64,000 nucleotides of DNA from Trichomonas vaginalis G3 (taxonomy: Eukaryota; Parabasalia; Trichomonadida; Trichomonadidae). The notes below the pieces were generated by a model. That model was not told the DNA's origin, searched no databases, and saw nothing but the letters and a program-made list of their open reading frames with translations. The position numbers and the translations under genes were made by a program. This document shows, piece by piece, positions 41,965-51,296 of the stretch. The DNA lies in contig NC_067207.1 in the NCBI RefSeq assembly GCF_026262505.1, positions 12,058,082 to 12,122,081 of the forward strand, written 5' to 3'. The first letter of the stretch is position 1. The number at the start of each line of letters is the position of its first letter.

Positions 41965-42195
41965 TTAAAAGTTTTTCTGAAAGTGGAGAAGAACTTCATC
42001 TAAACTTTCACATGGCGTTTCTTGAAGTTCTCTGTCTAAGAAGTTCAAATATTTTGTAAAGACATAGAACTTTCCTTTGTCTACACGAACAAACAAAACA
42101 GGGTCTTTCATATCGTTCAAAAGTGTGTAAAGTCCTTTACATGAAATAAAGTCTATATTATTTTTCTTCAAACATCTTTCAAGAAGTTTTGACAT
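41965..42195 (-). CDS. Unknown 76-aa element protein, right arm only
   Basis: An intact frame starting MSKLLERCLKKNNIDFISCK and ending LDEVLLHFQKNF. It sits between the 193-aa and penton-like genes with 6-10 nt on each side. The left arm lacks it: there the two neighbours are 4 nt apart. Mixed alpha/beta composition; no family recognised. It is evidently dispensable or has moved. Confidence 0.6.
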   Translation of the reverse strand: MSKLLERCLKKNNIDFISCKGLYTLLNDMKDPVLFVRVDKGKFYVFTKYLNFLDRELQETPCESLDEVLLHFQKNF

Positions 42196-42201
42196 TTTTA
42201 C

Positions 42202-42783
42202 TTAGCAAATAAATTTTAATGAAATGTTATGGTCGTCAAATATTTTTATGACGTCTGGGAAACTATACTTTAAGTTCAACGTTTCACCTCCTTTCATAAC
42301 GTATATCTTGTCAATGACATTATATGAAACACCACAGCAACTAATGTCGGGTTCTATTTCTTTGATGTTTATATCGTCTGCCTCTGTCAAAAGTTTCAAT
42401 AGTTCTTTCAAAACTTCATGAGGTGCAATGACATATGAGTTCACTTTTACAGGGTTGTGTTCGACCAAGTTTAACATTATACCTAAAGCTTGACAAATCT
42501 TCTCCTGAGTTTGAAGTTTGTCTTTCAGTTGTTGGTAGTCGTTTCGAATATCTGCAACAGAACTTAAGTCTCTGCTAACTTCAGGATATGTTGGTTGTTC
42601 TTTTACAGGAACAATTGCTATACCATCTTCGTCTTCGTATGGTTTCCCCACTTCAACATCTCTGTCTTTGACATTGACAACAACACTTTGACTGTTTGTT
42701 TGAGTTGGTGAATTTAACTTCACATCTGCCACCGCCATTAAACCTTTTGAAACACTCACGCTTCTATTTTTCGGAAATGACAT
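42202..42783 (-). CDS. Unknown 193-aa element protein, right copy, intact
   Basis: Open from the ATG at 42783 (MSFPKNRSVSVSKG) to the stop at 42202. The reading extends upstream but the ATG at 42783 is preferred: it is conserved in both arms and lies 18 bp from the divergent start at 42802. A coiled-coil middle (IRNDYQQLKDKLQTQEKI) is followed by a C-terminal domain with CCGVSYNVIDKIYVM. Function unknown. Confidence 0.62.
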   Translation of the reverse strand: MSFPKNRSVSVSKGLMAVADVKLNSPTQTNSQSVVVNVKDRDVEVGKPYEDEDGIAIVPVKEQPTYPEVSRDLSSVADIRNDYQQLKDKLQTQEKICQALGIMLNLVEHNPVKVNSYVIAPHEVLKELLKLLTEADDINIKEIEPDISCCGVSYNVIDKIYVMKGGETLNLKYSFPDVIKIFDDHNISLKFIC

Positions 42784-42801
42784 TTTACTTAGAATAAAAA
42801 G

Positions 42802-43221
42802 ATGGACGTATTCGAGTATCTCTTCGAATTGAAGCAGAACAAAGTTTACACACACAAACAATACAAATACATTGACAGAATAGTTCTTTATACAAACAAT
42901 GGTAAATGTTATAGAATAGCAATATTTGCTGAACCAAAATATTTCCATAAAGCAAAGAAAGTTGGTATAACTGAAATGGTGAAAGTTTTTGAAGCAGACA
43001 AAAATATAACAACAAAACTTACAGATATTTCTAAAGGTAAGTTTATCTTACAATATTATGTCAAAACTGGCGTACTGTCAATATTTGACGGAGAGAAGTC
43101 AGTTCAAGAACAACTTACTGACCTGCTGCCAAAATCTGCTCGATGGAAGCTGTCGTTATGCCAATCTGAGGAGCCCCAGCAGGTTTCATCGAACGAATCT
43201 TCAAAAGAGCATCTTCCGTGA
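42802..43221 (+). CDS. Unknown 139-aa element protein, right copy, intact
   Basis: A complete frame beginning MDVFEYLFELKQNKVYTHK. The first 85 residues alternate short strands and basic loops; the end is hydrophilic (SEEPQQVSSNESSKEHLP). Its last 107 nt are antisense to the end of the capsid candidate, in both arms. No family recognised. Confidence 0.62.
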   Translation: MDVFEYLFELKQNKVYTHKQYKYIDRIVLYTNNGKCYRIAIFAEPKYFHKAKKVGITEMVKVFEADKNITTKLTDISKGKFILQYYVKTGVLSIFDGEKSVQEQLTDLLPKSARWKLSLCQSEEPQQVSSNESSKEHLP

Positions 43222-44720
43222 AAAGTGCTATTGGTTTTGTAAACTTCTTTGCTTTCAATTCATCTGGACCGTCTCTGTCACCAGTATATTGTATTTGTAC
43301 AGTACCAACAGTTGAAATACCACCCATAAAGTCTTCTGAGTCAGCAAATGGAATGCCAAGCCAAAAGTTTGAACGGTCTCCATTTGTATATTGAGTTTTT
43401 TGACCTCCTGTATGAGTCCATACTTTCACATATGGCATAATAGAACTTTGCATTTCAGGGTTAATGGTTGTTGTGAAGTTGTTGTTAAAGTTCATAGCAT
43501 CTAATGTCAAGTTGTATGACCTATATCCTCAACTGTAGAATATTCTTCTCTTGGATAATATTTGCCATCTATGTTTATATGATATTTAATACCGGGGTTG
43601 TAGAAACAAGAATAGTCATTTATAGTTCGTCTGAACAGTACAAACATAGTATCTGCATGTTTCATTGCAGTTGTTAAAGCAATATCTGTTCTTGCACCTG
43701 GGTCAGCACTTTGGTTTCCAACTTCACCTGCAAAGTCTTTGACAGATATTTGGTGTATAGGGAACATAAGTGGAACTGCAATATATTTGGCAGCTAAAGC
43801 ATTTGAAATATCTGGGTCCAACATATAGACTGCAAGTCTGCTTTCTATTCTCTTGCATTCAAACTTTTCGCATGTGAACTTAACTGGGTCCCAAGCAGTT
43901 CCAGCAGCATTGAAATAATAGTTTACTTCATTGTTGAAGTTTGAGAAACCAAAGTCTAAGTCAACCTTGTCTTTGCAAAATTCGGCGAATGACGTTTTAT
44001 TTGTTCCCATTACGTCTGTAAGAGTGAATGGGTCTTGTGTTGGTGCAATGACTAAGTTATTTTTGCTTGGAGTAAGTTCGATAGAAATTTTTCCTGCCCA
44101 GTTTGGCAAGTATCTTAAAAACCTGAAGATGAGGAAAGATGACAAAGGAACTCTAAGTTTCAGTTTTACTTTGGTTACTGCTGCTGCAGTTTGTTCAGAA
44201 AGGTTAACATAAACTCCTGGAACGTTAGGGTCAAGTCTTCTTATTTTCTCAATAGTTGCATACTGGTCTGTTTGTTCTCTAGCTTGTGGTTGTACTGAGT
44301 TTCTCAAAGCGAACCATTCATAGTTTGCCCATGTTACTGTTTGAACTAAGTCAGAGTTAGAATATATCTTATATCCCATGAAAACTTCTGGAGCATATTG
44401 GTATCCGACATAGAAAATTCCATTGCAACCTTTCTGTCAGACAACTTGGCAGAAGGTTTTATTTCAATGTCTTGTTCCACGTATAAGAATGAGTTGTCAA
44501 TAGAAATAATATGAAACCTGTCGCAAGCAATATCTACTGTTGTTGAAGAACCTTCTCCAAACTCACCTACGTTTCCATAAGAAACAGCAGTTGTATATTC
44601 GTAAGTTCCAGGAACTATTTCTGACCTTCTAATGGCATTGTCGCATTCGTTATACCATTCGGAAACATTTCCGTTCATGGCATCCAAAACTGTTGGCGTT
44701 ATATTCTGAGCGGCGTACAT
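43115..44720 (-). CDS. Candidate major capsid protein, right copy, frameshifted
   Basis: Counterpart of 18777-20381. Open pieces are 44720-44346, 44379-43507 (290 codons) and 43510-43115, separated by one-base losses different from those in the left copy (for example AAGAAAGG to AGAAAGG near 44,430). The two copies thus each preserve parts that the other breaks. Contains FRRTINDYSCFYNPGIKYH and VKVWTHTGGQKTQYTNGDRS, beta-rich and aromatic. Capsid assignment is by length, composition and context. Confidence 0.5.
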
Positions 44721-44752
44721 TTCATATGGGTAAAAATATAGAATAGTTGGAT

Positions 44753-44959
44753 TTATATATCATAATAGAACCCACTCGTACCAAGCTTTACTTTCTTCCT
44801 GACTGAGTTTTTAACTCTTCTTTTTCCTTCATTGCCACTACTTTCACTAGATGAAGTTACTTCTTCACTACTTTCACTTTGTTCTATTCTTCTTCTTTGG
44901 TGTCGCTTTTGGTAACTTGCCCTCTGCTTCAAGTTGTTGCATCTTTGCCTCATGTTCAC
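44753..44959 (-). CDS. Small Ser/Glu-rich then basic protein, right copy
   Basis: Same 68-codon frame as 18538-18744, again overlapping the end of the coiled-coil gene in another frame and ending GTSGFYYDI. Keeping an open second frame in both arms while point differences accumulate supports coding, but the start could also be a frameshift out of the larger gene. Confidence 0.45.
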   Translation of the reverse strand: MNMRQRCNNLKQRASYQKRHQRRRIEQSESSEEVTSSSESSGNEGKRRVKNSVRKKVKLGTSGFYYDI

Positions 44960-47900
44960 CTAGTATGTTGTAAATTTCCCATGTCCTTTTTGCCTTTGGG
45001 CTCTGGTCGCCCATCTCAGGTAACCTATATCCTAGAAAGATTTTGTCATAGTTTGTATTTGAGTCTTCGCGTATTGTTTGCATGACTCTTTCCTGAGTTT
45101 CCGGTTCAAGCTCTTCAAACAGAGCTTGTCCATATGGAATAAGCTCGTTTCCAAATATATGTTTTTGTAGCCATTCTGGTTTTCTTTCCATGTTACCAAT
45201 AATATCTTTTGTGAATGGGAAAGCTTTTACCCAATGTTTCAGTCTTGCGTCATTTATTTCTGTAGTTGGTTTTATTTTGTCAAGGAACATGTTTTTCAAT
45301 ACTAACATTTCATTTGGTACTGTCCATTTGAGTTTTCTTAAATATTCATCCCTTCTCAGTTCATTGTCTGCAAAGTAAGTTTTTATGACATTTTGCAAAC
45401 TTTCGTTTGCAAGGTCATGTACAATAGGTTCTCTTCCTTCTCTCTCCCTAACTTTCTTTCTAAACTCTTCACCAAATATACCATCTCTATGGTTCTGTGT
45501 AGTTCTTTGAGATAAATGTTCTAGAACGTCAGGTGTTATATTTCCTTCAGCCATGTTCATTTCATACTGGTCCAAAATATCTGCATCTTTCATATCTTTC
45601 AATGGCATTAAAGCCGCGCTGAAAATACCAGCTATATCTGGTTCACCATTCACTTCCATTGCGTCTACAACTTCTTGGAATTGTGGTTGTAAGTTTATGA
45701 ACCACCTATCCGGATTAGCTTTATGACCCCATCTCATTGTAGTTCCATAGTCTGCAGAAACAAAAGTAGGTTTGTTTCCATATTGGCTAGGTTCTGAATG
45801 AACTTTAAACAATGTTTCATTTCTATATGTTTTGTTGAAATTTAACCTTTTATTTTCACCGAGTTCATCCAAAGATTGAACGTTATATGCTCGTAAGTAA
45901 AAAGGATTGTTGTATTTGTGTACATTATCTTTCAGTACTTCCATTCTATGCTGGATATTTTCATCTGATGTTGGAGTCTTTTGTATGTCGGCGAACATTT
46001 TTCGATATTCTTCTACTATGTCAGCCGAATTTTTCTTAGACTCTTGGAAAGATTCCATATTCCCCGCATACACTTGTTGAGGGTCAAGATTTTTCGGCTG
46101 TTCCAAATCTTCATCTAGTTCTGTGAAGTTAGTTTCCAAAGGAGGGACTTGTTCGTTTCCTTCAGGCTCTTCTAGCTGTTGTTGCTGAACTATTTCTTCC
46201 ATGTCTGGTTGTATCTGAACTTCTTCCTGTGGAGTTTCTTGTACCTCATCTGCTGGCATTTCATATATTCCGAGACCGTTTTTAACAAGTTCCCTATTTA
46301 AGCCATCCGCATTCATAACCCTTTCTTCTTTCGTTCCGTCTCTATTTTTTACGCGTTTCATGAAGATAGTTGAATTATCATTTATCTCTGACACCAAATA
46401 TCTCGGAGTAAATTCAGTCATGTCATTTGGATGATATGCTATTAAATCATATCCCTTAGCGAGCTTGTATTTTCCAGGTTTGAAATTATATCCCATTTGG
46501 TGCTGAACCATAAAGCTAAATAGGTTCGGGTCAGTATTTCCTTCCTTGAACTTTCTAATAGCTTCTTTATATCTGTCACTAAAGTCAAGAGTATCTGGGT
46601 AACCATAATTTTCCTTAAGCATTTTTAAGAATTCTTGGTTTCCTTGTTCTCTACTTCTTTTATGTCCTTGCTCTGTTTGTGGTTGTTGCTGTGCAGTGTT
46701 TTGAACTGTTGGTTGTGGTGCAGTGTTTTGAACTGTTGGTTGTGGTGCAGTGTTTTGAACTGTTGGTTGTGGTTGTTGTTGTGGTGCTGGTTTTGGTGCA
46801 TGCCTGTGTCTGTGTCCATGTGACGATGTAAATGTTTTAGGTAGTCCTGGTGCAGGTGCTTCTCTTGGAGGGTTTGGTGGTATATAAGTTCCACTAGCTA
46901 GTATATAAGTTCCACCAGCTGGTATATAAGTTCCACCAGCTGGCACATATGTTCCATCTGCAGCATAATGTCCTACCTGACTTTTCGTTTTTAAGAAAGC
47001 ATTTACTAGGTCTGTTTTGGTCTGTTGTAACTCTTTTTCTTGACTTTCCACAACAGTTGCTCTAACGGCGTCATAGGCACTTTGAACTGCCTGTCTCGTT
47101 GCTGCATCTGTTATTTTCGTCATATTTTGTGCTACTTCTCTTAACTCGTTGTCGAAACCTTCAGACTTCAGTTTCTTTCCAGATGAGAAGTCGTTCACTA
47201 GTTTCACCTTACTATGAAGAGCTTCGAAGGCGTTCTTAAAGTCAGCATTCATTAAAGCTTCATTTGAACTGTCTTCATCCGCTTGTATTTTTGTCCTTAT
47301 TGACCCTATAAGTTGGGCTGCTTTAGCGTTGGCTTGGGCATCTAACCAGTCATTATTAGCTTTTATATATTCTGCGCTTTTCATTGCCTTTTGCATGGCT
47401 GCGTCGTTATTTTTACTTTCTTGTGCTAAGTTTTCATACTGTACGGTTTGGTTTTGCAACTGTAAAAGTTTTTCTGCCTTTACATTTGCTTCAACTTCTT
47501 TTTTATACTCATCGCTATCCATATATGTCTTCAGGGCTTTTTGTTTTATCTCTTCATCTTTCAGTACTTTATATTGAGTAGTATGGTTTTTCAAATTTAT
47601 AACATCTTGTTCCATTTTTGCTACTTCTGCTGCTTTTTCTGACACTTTTTTCGCATATTCCTCTGTACTTAGTTCTTTCAGTTGTTCTTCTTTCTTCTTT
47701 TTCTCTACGTTTAACTCATTGAGTTTCTTTGTGTGTCTGTCATATTCTAGTTTCTTTTCGTTTTCACTTATTTGTTTCTGTATGTCTATGTTTGACTTTT
47801 TGACATCTGTTATTTGATTTTTGAGTGAACTCAAATTCATTTGACTTTGAGGGTTATAAGCTGTTCCGTCTGCAGCTCCACCATAGCCTGCCATTTTCGC

Positions 47901-48098
47901 TAAAAGTGCCGCTCTTAAACCTCCACTCTGTGCACCAATAACTCGGCTTAAAAGCATAGGGTTGCTTGACATTTGTTGCAACATAGTGGGGTCATTCATC
48001 ATTTGTTGTTGCAACTGTTGTTGTGGTGTCAGTTTTACTATTGGATGTTTCAATGCTCTCTTCCTCTTACGTATATTCTTACGTAGCTTACGTGGCAT
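44874..48098 (-). CDS. Large coiled-coil virion-type protein, right copy, intact
   Basis: 1,074 residues from the ATG at 48098, uninterrupted; an in-frame ATG 20 codons upstream lies before the TCACTT initiator-like motif and is not preferred. Order: basic N-terminus, Gln-rich segment, long charged coiled coil, repeats of AGGTYIP (three to four) and PTVQNTAPQ (three), an acidic Gln/Glu/Pro linker, then a C-terminal domain of about 370 residues (FVSADYGTTMRWGHKANPDR; VHDLANESLQNVIKTYFADN) and a lysine-rich end. No enzyme motif or known family. A scaffold, core or tegument-like protein is plausible. It is the longest intact element gene. Confidence 0.75.
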   Translation of the reverse strand: MPRKLRKNIRKRKRALKHPIVKLTPQQQLQQQMMNDPTMLQQMSSNPMLLSRVIGAQSGGLRAALLAKMAGYGGAADGTAYNPQSQMNLSSLKNQITDVKKSNIDIQKQISENEKKLEYDRHTKKLNELNVEKKKKEEQLKELSTEEYAKKVSEKAAEVAKMEQDVINLKNHTTQYKVLKDEEIKQKALKTYMDSDEYKKEVEANVKAEKLLQLQNQTVQYENLAQESKNNDAAMQKAMKSAEYIKANNDWLDAQANAKAAQLIGSIRTKIQADEDSSNEALMNADFKNAFEALHSKVKLVNDFSSGKKLKSEGFDNELREVAQNMTKITDAATRQAVQSAYDAVRATVVESQEKELQQTKTDLVNAFLKTKSQVGHYAADGTYVPAGGTYIPAGGTYILASGTYIPPNPPREAPAPGLPKTFTSSHGHRHRHAPKPAPQQQPQPTVQNTAPQPTVQNTAPQPTVQNTAQQQPQTEQGHKRSREQGNQEFLKMLKENYGYPDTLDFSDRYKEAIRKFKEGNTDPNLFSFMVQHQMGYNFKPGKYKLAKGYDLIAYHPNDMTEFTPRYLVSEINDNSTIFMKRVKNRDGTKEERVMNADGLNRELVKNGLGIYEMPADEVQETPQEEVQIQPDMEEIVQQQQLEEPEGNEQVPPLETNFTELDEDLEQPKNLDPQQVYAGNMESFQESKKNSADIVEEYRKMFADIQKTPTSDENIQHRMEVLKDNVHKYNNPFYLRAYNVQSLDELGENKRLNFNKTYRNETLFKVHSEPSQYGNKPTFVSADYGTTMRWGHKANPDRWFINLQPQFQEVVDAMEVNGEPDIAGIFSAALMPLKDMKDADILDQYEMNMAEGNITPDVLEHLSQRTTQNHRDGIFGEEFRKKVREREGREPIVHDLANESLQNVIKTYFADNELRRDEYLRKLKWTVPNEMLVLKNMFLDKIKPTTEINDARLKHWVKAFPFTKDIIGNMERKPEWLQKHIFGNELIPYGQALFEELEPETQERVMQTIREDSNTNYDKIFLGYRLPEMGDQSPKAKRTWEIYNILGEHEAKMQQLEAEGKLPKATPKKKNRTK

Positions 48099-48199
48099 TT
48101 TAAGTGAAGTAAAAAACGGTTTTTGACAGATGTTTATATGACACTTTTTGTTCAGCACAAAAAACTACTCGGTCAAAGTGTTGTCAGTTTTGTAAAATA

Positions 48200-49030
48200 A
48201 CCGTCCTATCTCCGTGCCTATGACGAAGAAATCATGAAAATTCAAGAGGTGAGAAAAGAGGTGAGAAAACAGGTGAGATCTCACCTCTTCACCTAAACTT
48301 TATTTTTGGGTCCTTTACACTCATTACGATGAAGAAGTCTTGACAAAACATGTACGTTCATGTTTGACAAATTCAAGAGGGTAGAAAAGAGGTTAGAAAA
48401 GAGGTTAGATCTAACCTTCTACCCTAAATTATATTTTTGGTCATTTACACTCATTACGAAGAAGTCTTGACAAAACATTTTACGAAGAAGTCTTGACAAA
48501 ACATTTACGATGAAATCATGAAAATTCAAGAGGTGAGAAAACAGGTGAGAAAACAGGTGAGATCTCACCTCTTCACCTAAAATATATTTTTGTCTGATTT
48601 TACGAAGAAGTCTTGACAAAACATTTACGTTCATGTTTGACAAAACATTTACGATGAAATCATGAAAATTCAAGAGGGTGAGAAAAGAGGTGAGAAAAGA
48701 GGTTAGATCTAACCTTCTACCCTAAATTATATTTTTGGGTCCTTTACACTCATTACGATGAAGTCTTGACAAAACATTTACGTTCATGTTTGACAAAACA
48801 TTTACGAAGAAGTCTTGACAAATTCAAGAGGGTAGAAAAGAGGTTAGAAAAGAGGTTAGATCTAACCTTCTACCCTAAATTATATTTTTGGTCATTTACA
48901 CTCATTACGAAGAAGTCTTGACAAAACATTTACGTTCATGTTTGACAAAACATTTACGAAGAAGTCTTGACAAAACATTTACGAAGAAGTCTTGACAAAA
49001 CATGTACGTTCATGTTTGACAAAACATGAA
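48200..49030. repeat. Array of perfect 16-bp palindromes and 20-bp direct repeats, right end
   Basis: AGGTGAGATCTCACCT occurs at 48271-48286 and 48555-48570; AGGTTAGATCTAACCT at 48402-48417, 48700-48715 and 48853-48868. Each is preceded by two or three copies of its half site (AGAGGTGAGAAA or GAGGTTAGAAA) and followed by CTTCACCTAAA or TTCTACCCTAAA. Between them are repeats of GAAGTCTTGACAAAACATTT and TACGTTCATGTTTGACAAA. No coding region. Confidence 0.9.
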
Positions 49031-49129
49031 AACATATATAATTTGTGAAAAGCGACACATTATATATAATGTTTTCGACCCAGAAGACTAACAATTTTCC
49101 GAATAAAAAACTTCATTTATACTAAACTT

Positions 49130-49176
49130 TTTATGGGCTAGAGGGCACGAAGTGCCCGGAAGGCCATCCCAAGAAA
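49130..49176 (-). repeat. Second, internal copy of the terminal hairpin module
   Basis: Inner stem GGGCAC/GTGCCC at 49143-49157 within sequence similar to the terminal repeat at 49183-49243. The right end therefore carries two hairpin modules in tandem; the left end has one. Confidence 0.75.
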
Positions 49177-49182
49177 AAAAAA

Positions 49183-49260
49183 CTTCATTATACCAAACAT
49201 CCTCAGGGCTAGAAGGCACGAAGTGCCTGGAAGCCCCACTACCTTTTTTTTTTTTTTTTT
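49183..49260 (-). repeat. Right terminal inverted repeat with terminal hairpin
   Basis: The inverted match of 15133-15211: a run of 17 T (49244-49260) next to ACTACC and the GGCAC/GTGCC hairpin. A few substitutions separate the two ends. Confidence 0.85.
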
Positions 49261-49687
49261 AATCAAAAACTATTTGATTTCTGATAGATGTTAGATTTTT
49301 TCTTACATTTTAAGAGTTTGAAAAAACTTCAATATAGAAATATATTAAAACTAAAAGGAATCAAATTATAACCGACCAAAGATTCAATTTTTTCTTGACA
49401 GTCATTCAACCACACTCTTAATTATTGTATTGAGTTCAATTTAAATGAGTCACAAAAAGTATAAATCTCCAAGTAATTGCATTATTTGGTATTTCAAATG
49501 ATAAAAGCGAATCTGAATTATGCAAAACATTCAAATATTGAATTTTGTTGTGGTCGATGGTACAAATTATATTTTTTTAAATTCCTTATTAAATGCCATA
49601 AGATATATTTTGATAGTGGCGTCAGTTAGATTTTTCTCAAATTTATAGAATTGAAAGCACTAAAATCAAACTGTCAAATTTATAAGA
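49261..49687. other. AT-rich flank of the element
   Basis: Host sequence between the element and the beta-helix gene. I see no gene, and no recognisable duplication of the left flank. Confidence 0.5.
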
Positions 49688-50680
49688 ATGCTATCTGTTT
49701 TCATCCATACTACAAATAGATCCTTTAGAAATCTTATCACTCATGAAGATGGTGCCTTACTTGATATTTGGAATGAATATTTCAATACAAACTTCTTAGG
49801 AGATGTTACAACATGCGTAAATTGTTCGCTCTCAAGTAGAAGTCAATATTTCTTTTATCAATGCATATTTTACAATTTAACAAATAGTGGAATATACATT
49901 TCTGACAGCAGTTACAATTTTTTGGACTCAGATTGCATGTTTTATAACTGTTATAGCCCAGGTATAGGAGGCGGAATGCATATTGATAATTCCAATTCTG
50001 CTATTCACAGACGATTTTGTGGGAATTTTTGTAAAGGTCAAACAGATGGTGATGGAGCTCAATTTGTCTATTCATATGCTGTATACAATAATTCATTGAT
50101 TGAAGGAACTGTATTTGATTGCGGAAGAAATTATGGTGGTAATACAATCAGATTTAAAAGTGGCACACAGTTAATTCATTCAGTAAATGATAGCTTTAAT
50201 CATGCAATATGGGACTCCTGTTTTTATACTCAAAGTGGAACTTCTATTAATGTGAATTATACCACATTTTATGGAAATAGTAACACAGAATATAATGATA
50301 TGTTTCAAATTGATATAAAAGGCATATTCTATTCTTCAAATATAATAAATAATTCGAAGAGTTCAACTTTTATTAATAACGGAAATGGTGGAACTACAAC
50401 TTTTTATCATTGCTCTTTCATGCAAAATGCGTATTCATCATTTTCAGCAACAACAACAATTTTAGATAACTGTTTCATTGATTCATATTATGGTTACACC
50501 TCAACAAATTCTGCTGAGACAAGTTTTGTAAATCCACTCTCACATTTATCAACTGCGTTTTGCTATGCTGCCATACCAATAACGCCAGACAATCAAAAAC
50601 GATCCGAATCAACCGAAGAACCGAAATCTCATAAGCGAAATGGAAAATTATTAATGTTTTTAGGTTGTTCATATACTTAA
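49688..50680 (+). CDS. Parallel beta-helix surface-type protein, probably incomplete
   Basis: 330 residues rich in Asn, Ser, Tyr, Phe and Cys, with repeated turns such as SQYFFYQCIFYN, GTVFDCGRNYGGNTI and TTFYHCSFMQN, each about 22-25 residues apart. This is the look of right-handed beta-helix (Pmp/pectate-lyase-like) surface proteins that are abundant in trichomonads. No signal peptide precedes the first ATG, and the C-terminus is basic and stops without a transmembrane helix, so it may be a gene fragment. The 34-kb element ends 430 bp upstream. Confidence 0.55.
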   Translation: MLSVFIHTTNRSFRNLITHEDGALLDIWNEYFNTNFLGDVTTCVNCSLSSRSQYFFYQCIFYNLTNSGIYISDSSYNFLDSDCMFYNCYSPGIGGGMHIDNSNSAIHRRFCGNFCKGQTDGDGAQFVYSYAVYNNSLIEGTVFDCGRNYGGNTIRFKSGTQLIHSVNDSFNHAIWDSCFYTQSGTSINVNYTTFYGNSNTEYNDMFQIDIKGIFYSSNIINNSKSSTFINNGNGGTTTFYHCSFMQNAYSSFSATTTILDNCFIDSYYGYTSTNSAETSFVNPLSHLSTAFCYAAIPITPDNQKRSESTEEPKSHKRNGKLLMFLGCSYT

Positions 50681-50689
50681 TTTTCTTCT

Positions 50690-50950
50690 ACAAAATTTGT
50701 TGTAAATTCTTCTTTATTATTTATCTCAAGTAAATACTTATTGTTTGTTTCTAGTAAATTCGTTTTGTTTGTTTAAATCAAGTAAATCTTTCTTGATTTA
50801 TCTTAAGCCAATCCTTCTTTATTATATATATCAGGTAAATACTTTTTTGTCGTTTATCTCGAGTAAATTTTTCTTAATTGTTTATCTCAAGTAAATTCTT
50901 CTTAATTGCTTATCTCAGGTAAATTCTTCTTAATTGTTTATCTCAAGTGG
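50690..50950 (+). repeat. Minisatellite, about 28-bp unit
   Basis: Imperfect tandem units built on TTTATCTCAAGTAAATTCTTC, best preserved at 50,860-50,950, decaying at both ends. A second short repeat, ATCTTGTCTCTTAATTT, follows at 51,010-51,057. Confidence 0.75.
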
Positions 50951-51090
50951 GATCATTTTGTTTAAACTTTCTCAAGATGTTTTGTCATAATATTACATCT
51001 CAAATGGAATCTTGTCTCTTAATTTATCACTAGTAATTACATCTTGTCTCTTAATTTCAAACAAGTTCATTTCTTGATTATACTCATTAA

Positions 51091-51210
51091 GGCTGCACTT
51101 ACGCCCATCTGACTTTAATTCAAATTTTTGACAACCGGCGTGGAGCGTAATTGAAAATCAACCTTAAATGACTGGATTGAATGCATTGTCATAGGGGCGT
51201 AAATGCACCC
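51091..51210. mobile_element. MITE-like 120-bp inverted-repeat element
   Basis: GGCTGCACTTACGCCC (51091-51106) pairs with GGGCGTAAATGCACCC (51195-51210), 14 of 16 positions. Inside, GGAGCGTAATTG echoes the terminal ACTTACGCC. It is more GC-rich than its surroundings. Could be a small non-autonomous transposon or a hairpin. Confidence 0.45.
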
Positions 51211-51296
51211 ATAAAGTAAAATCATACAGAATAATTAGAAAGTAAAACAACATTTAAATTTATTATATAACAAAAAATATGTATAAAAATACAAGA

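Larger units (their letters stand above)
15133..49260. mobile_element. Virus-like integrated element (Polinton-like virus/virophage-like), giant imperfect palindrome
   Basis: Both ends carry the same inverted sequence (poly-A, then GGTAGTGGGGC and a hairpin). Inside, genes from the left end (15.4-28.2 kb) recur in reverse order and orientation at the right end (34.4-48.1 kb). The cargo is viral: two capsid candidates, an SF3 helicase, a packaging ATPase, a KilA-N protein and, in the centre, a retroviral-type integrase. No family-B DNA polymerase motif was found. The arms are not identical: the right arm has two genes that the left lacks, and the repeat numbers differ. It may be two elements joined tail to tail, one element with 13-kb inverted repeats, or partly an assembly effect (there is a 25-N gap and noisy sequence in the middle). 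No target-site duplication could be recognised. Confidence 0.8.

Noticed and set aside
48200..49030. CRISPR-like array
   Set aside because: Repeats are palindromic and irregularly spaced, and the intervening sequence is itself repeated rather than unique; the host is a eukaryote.
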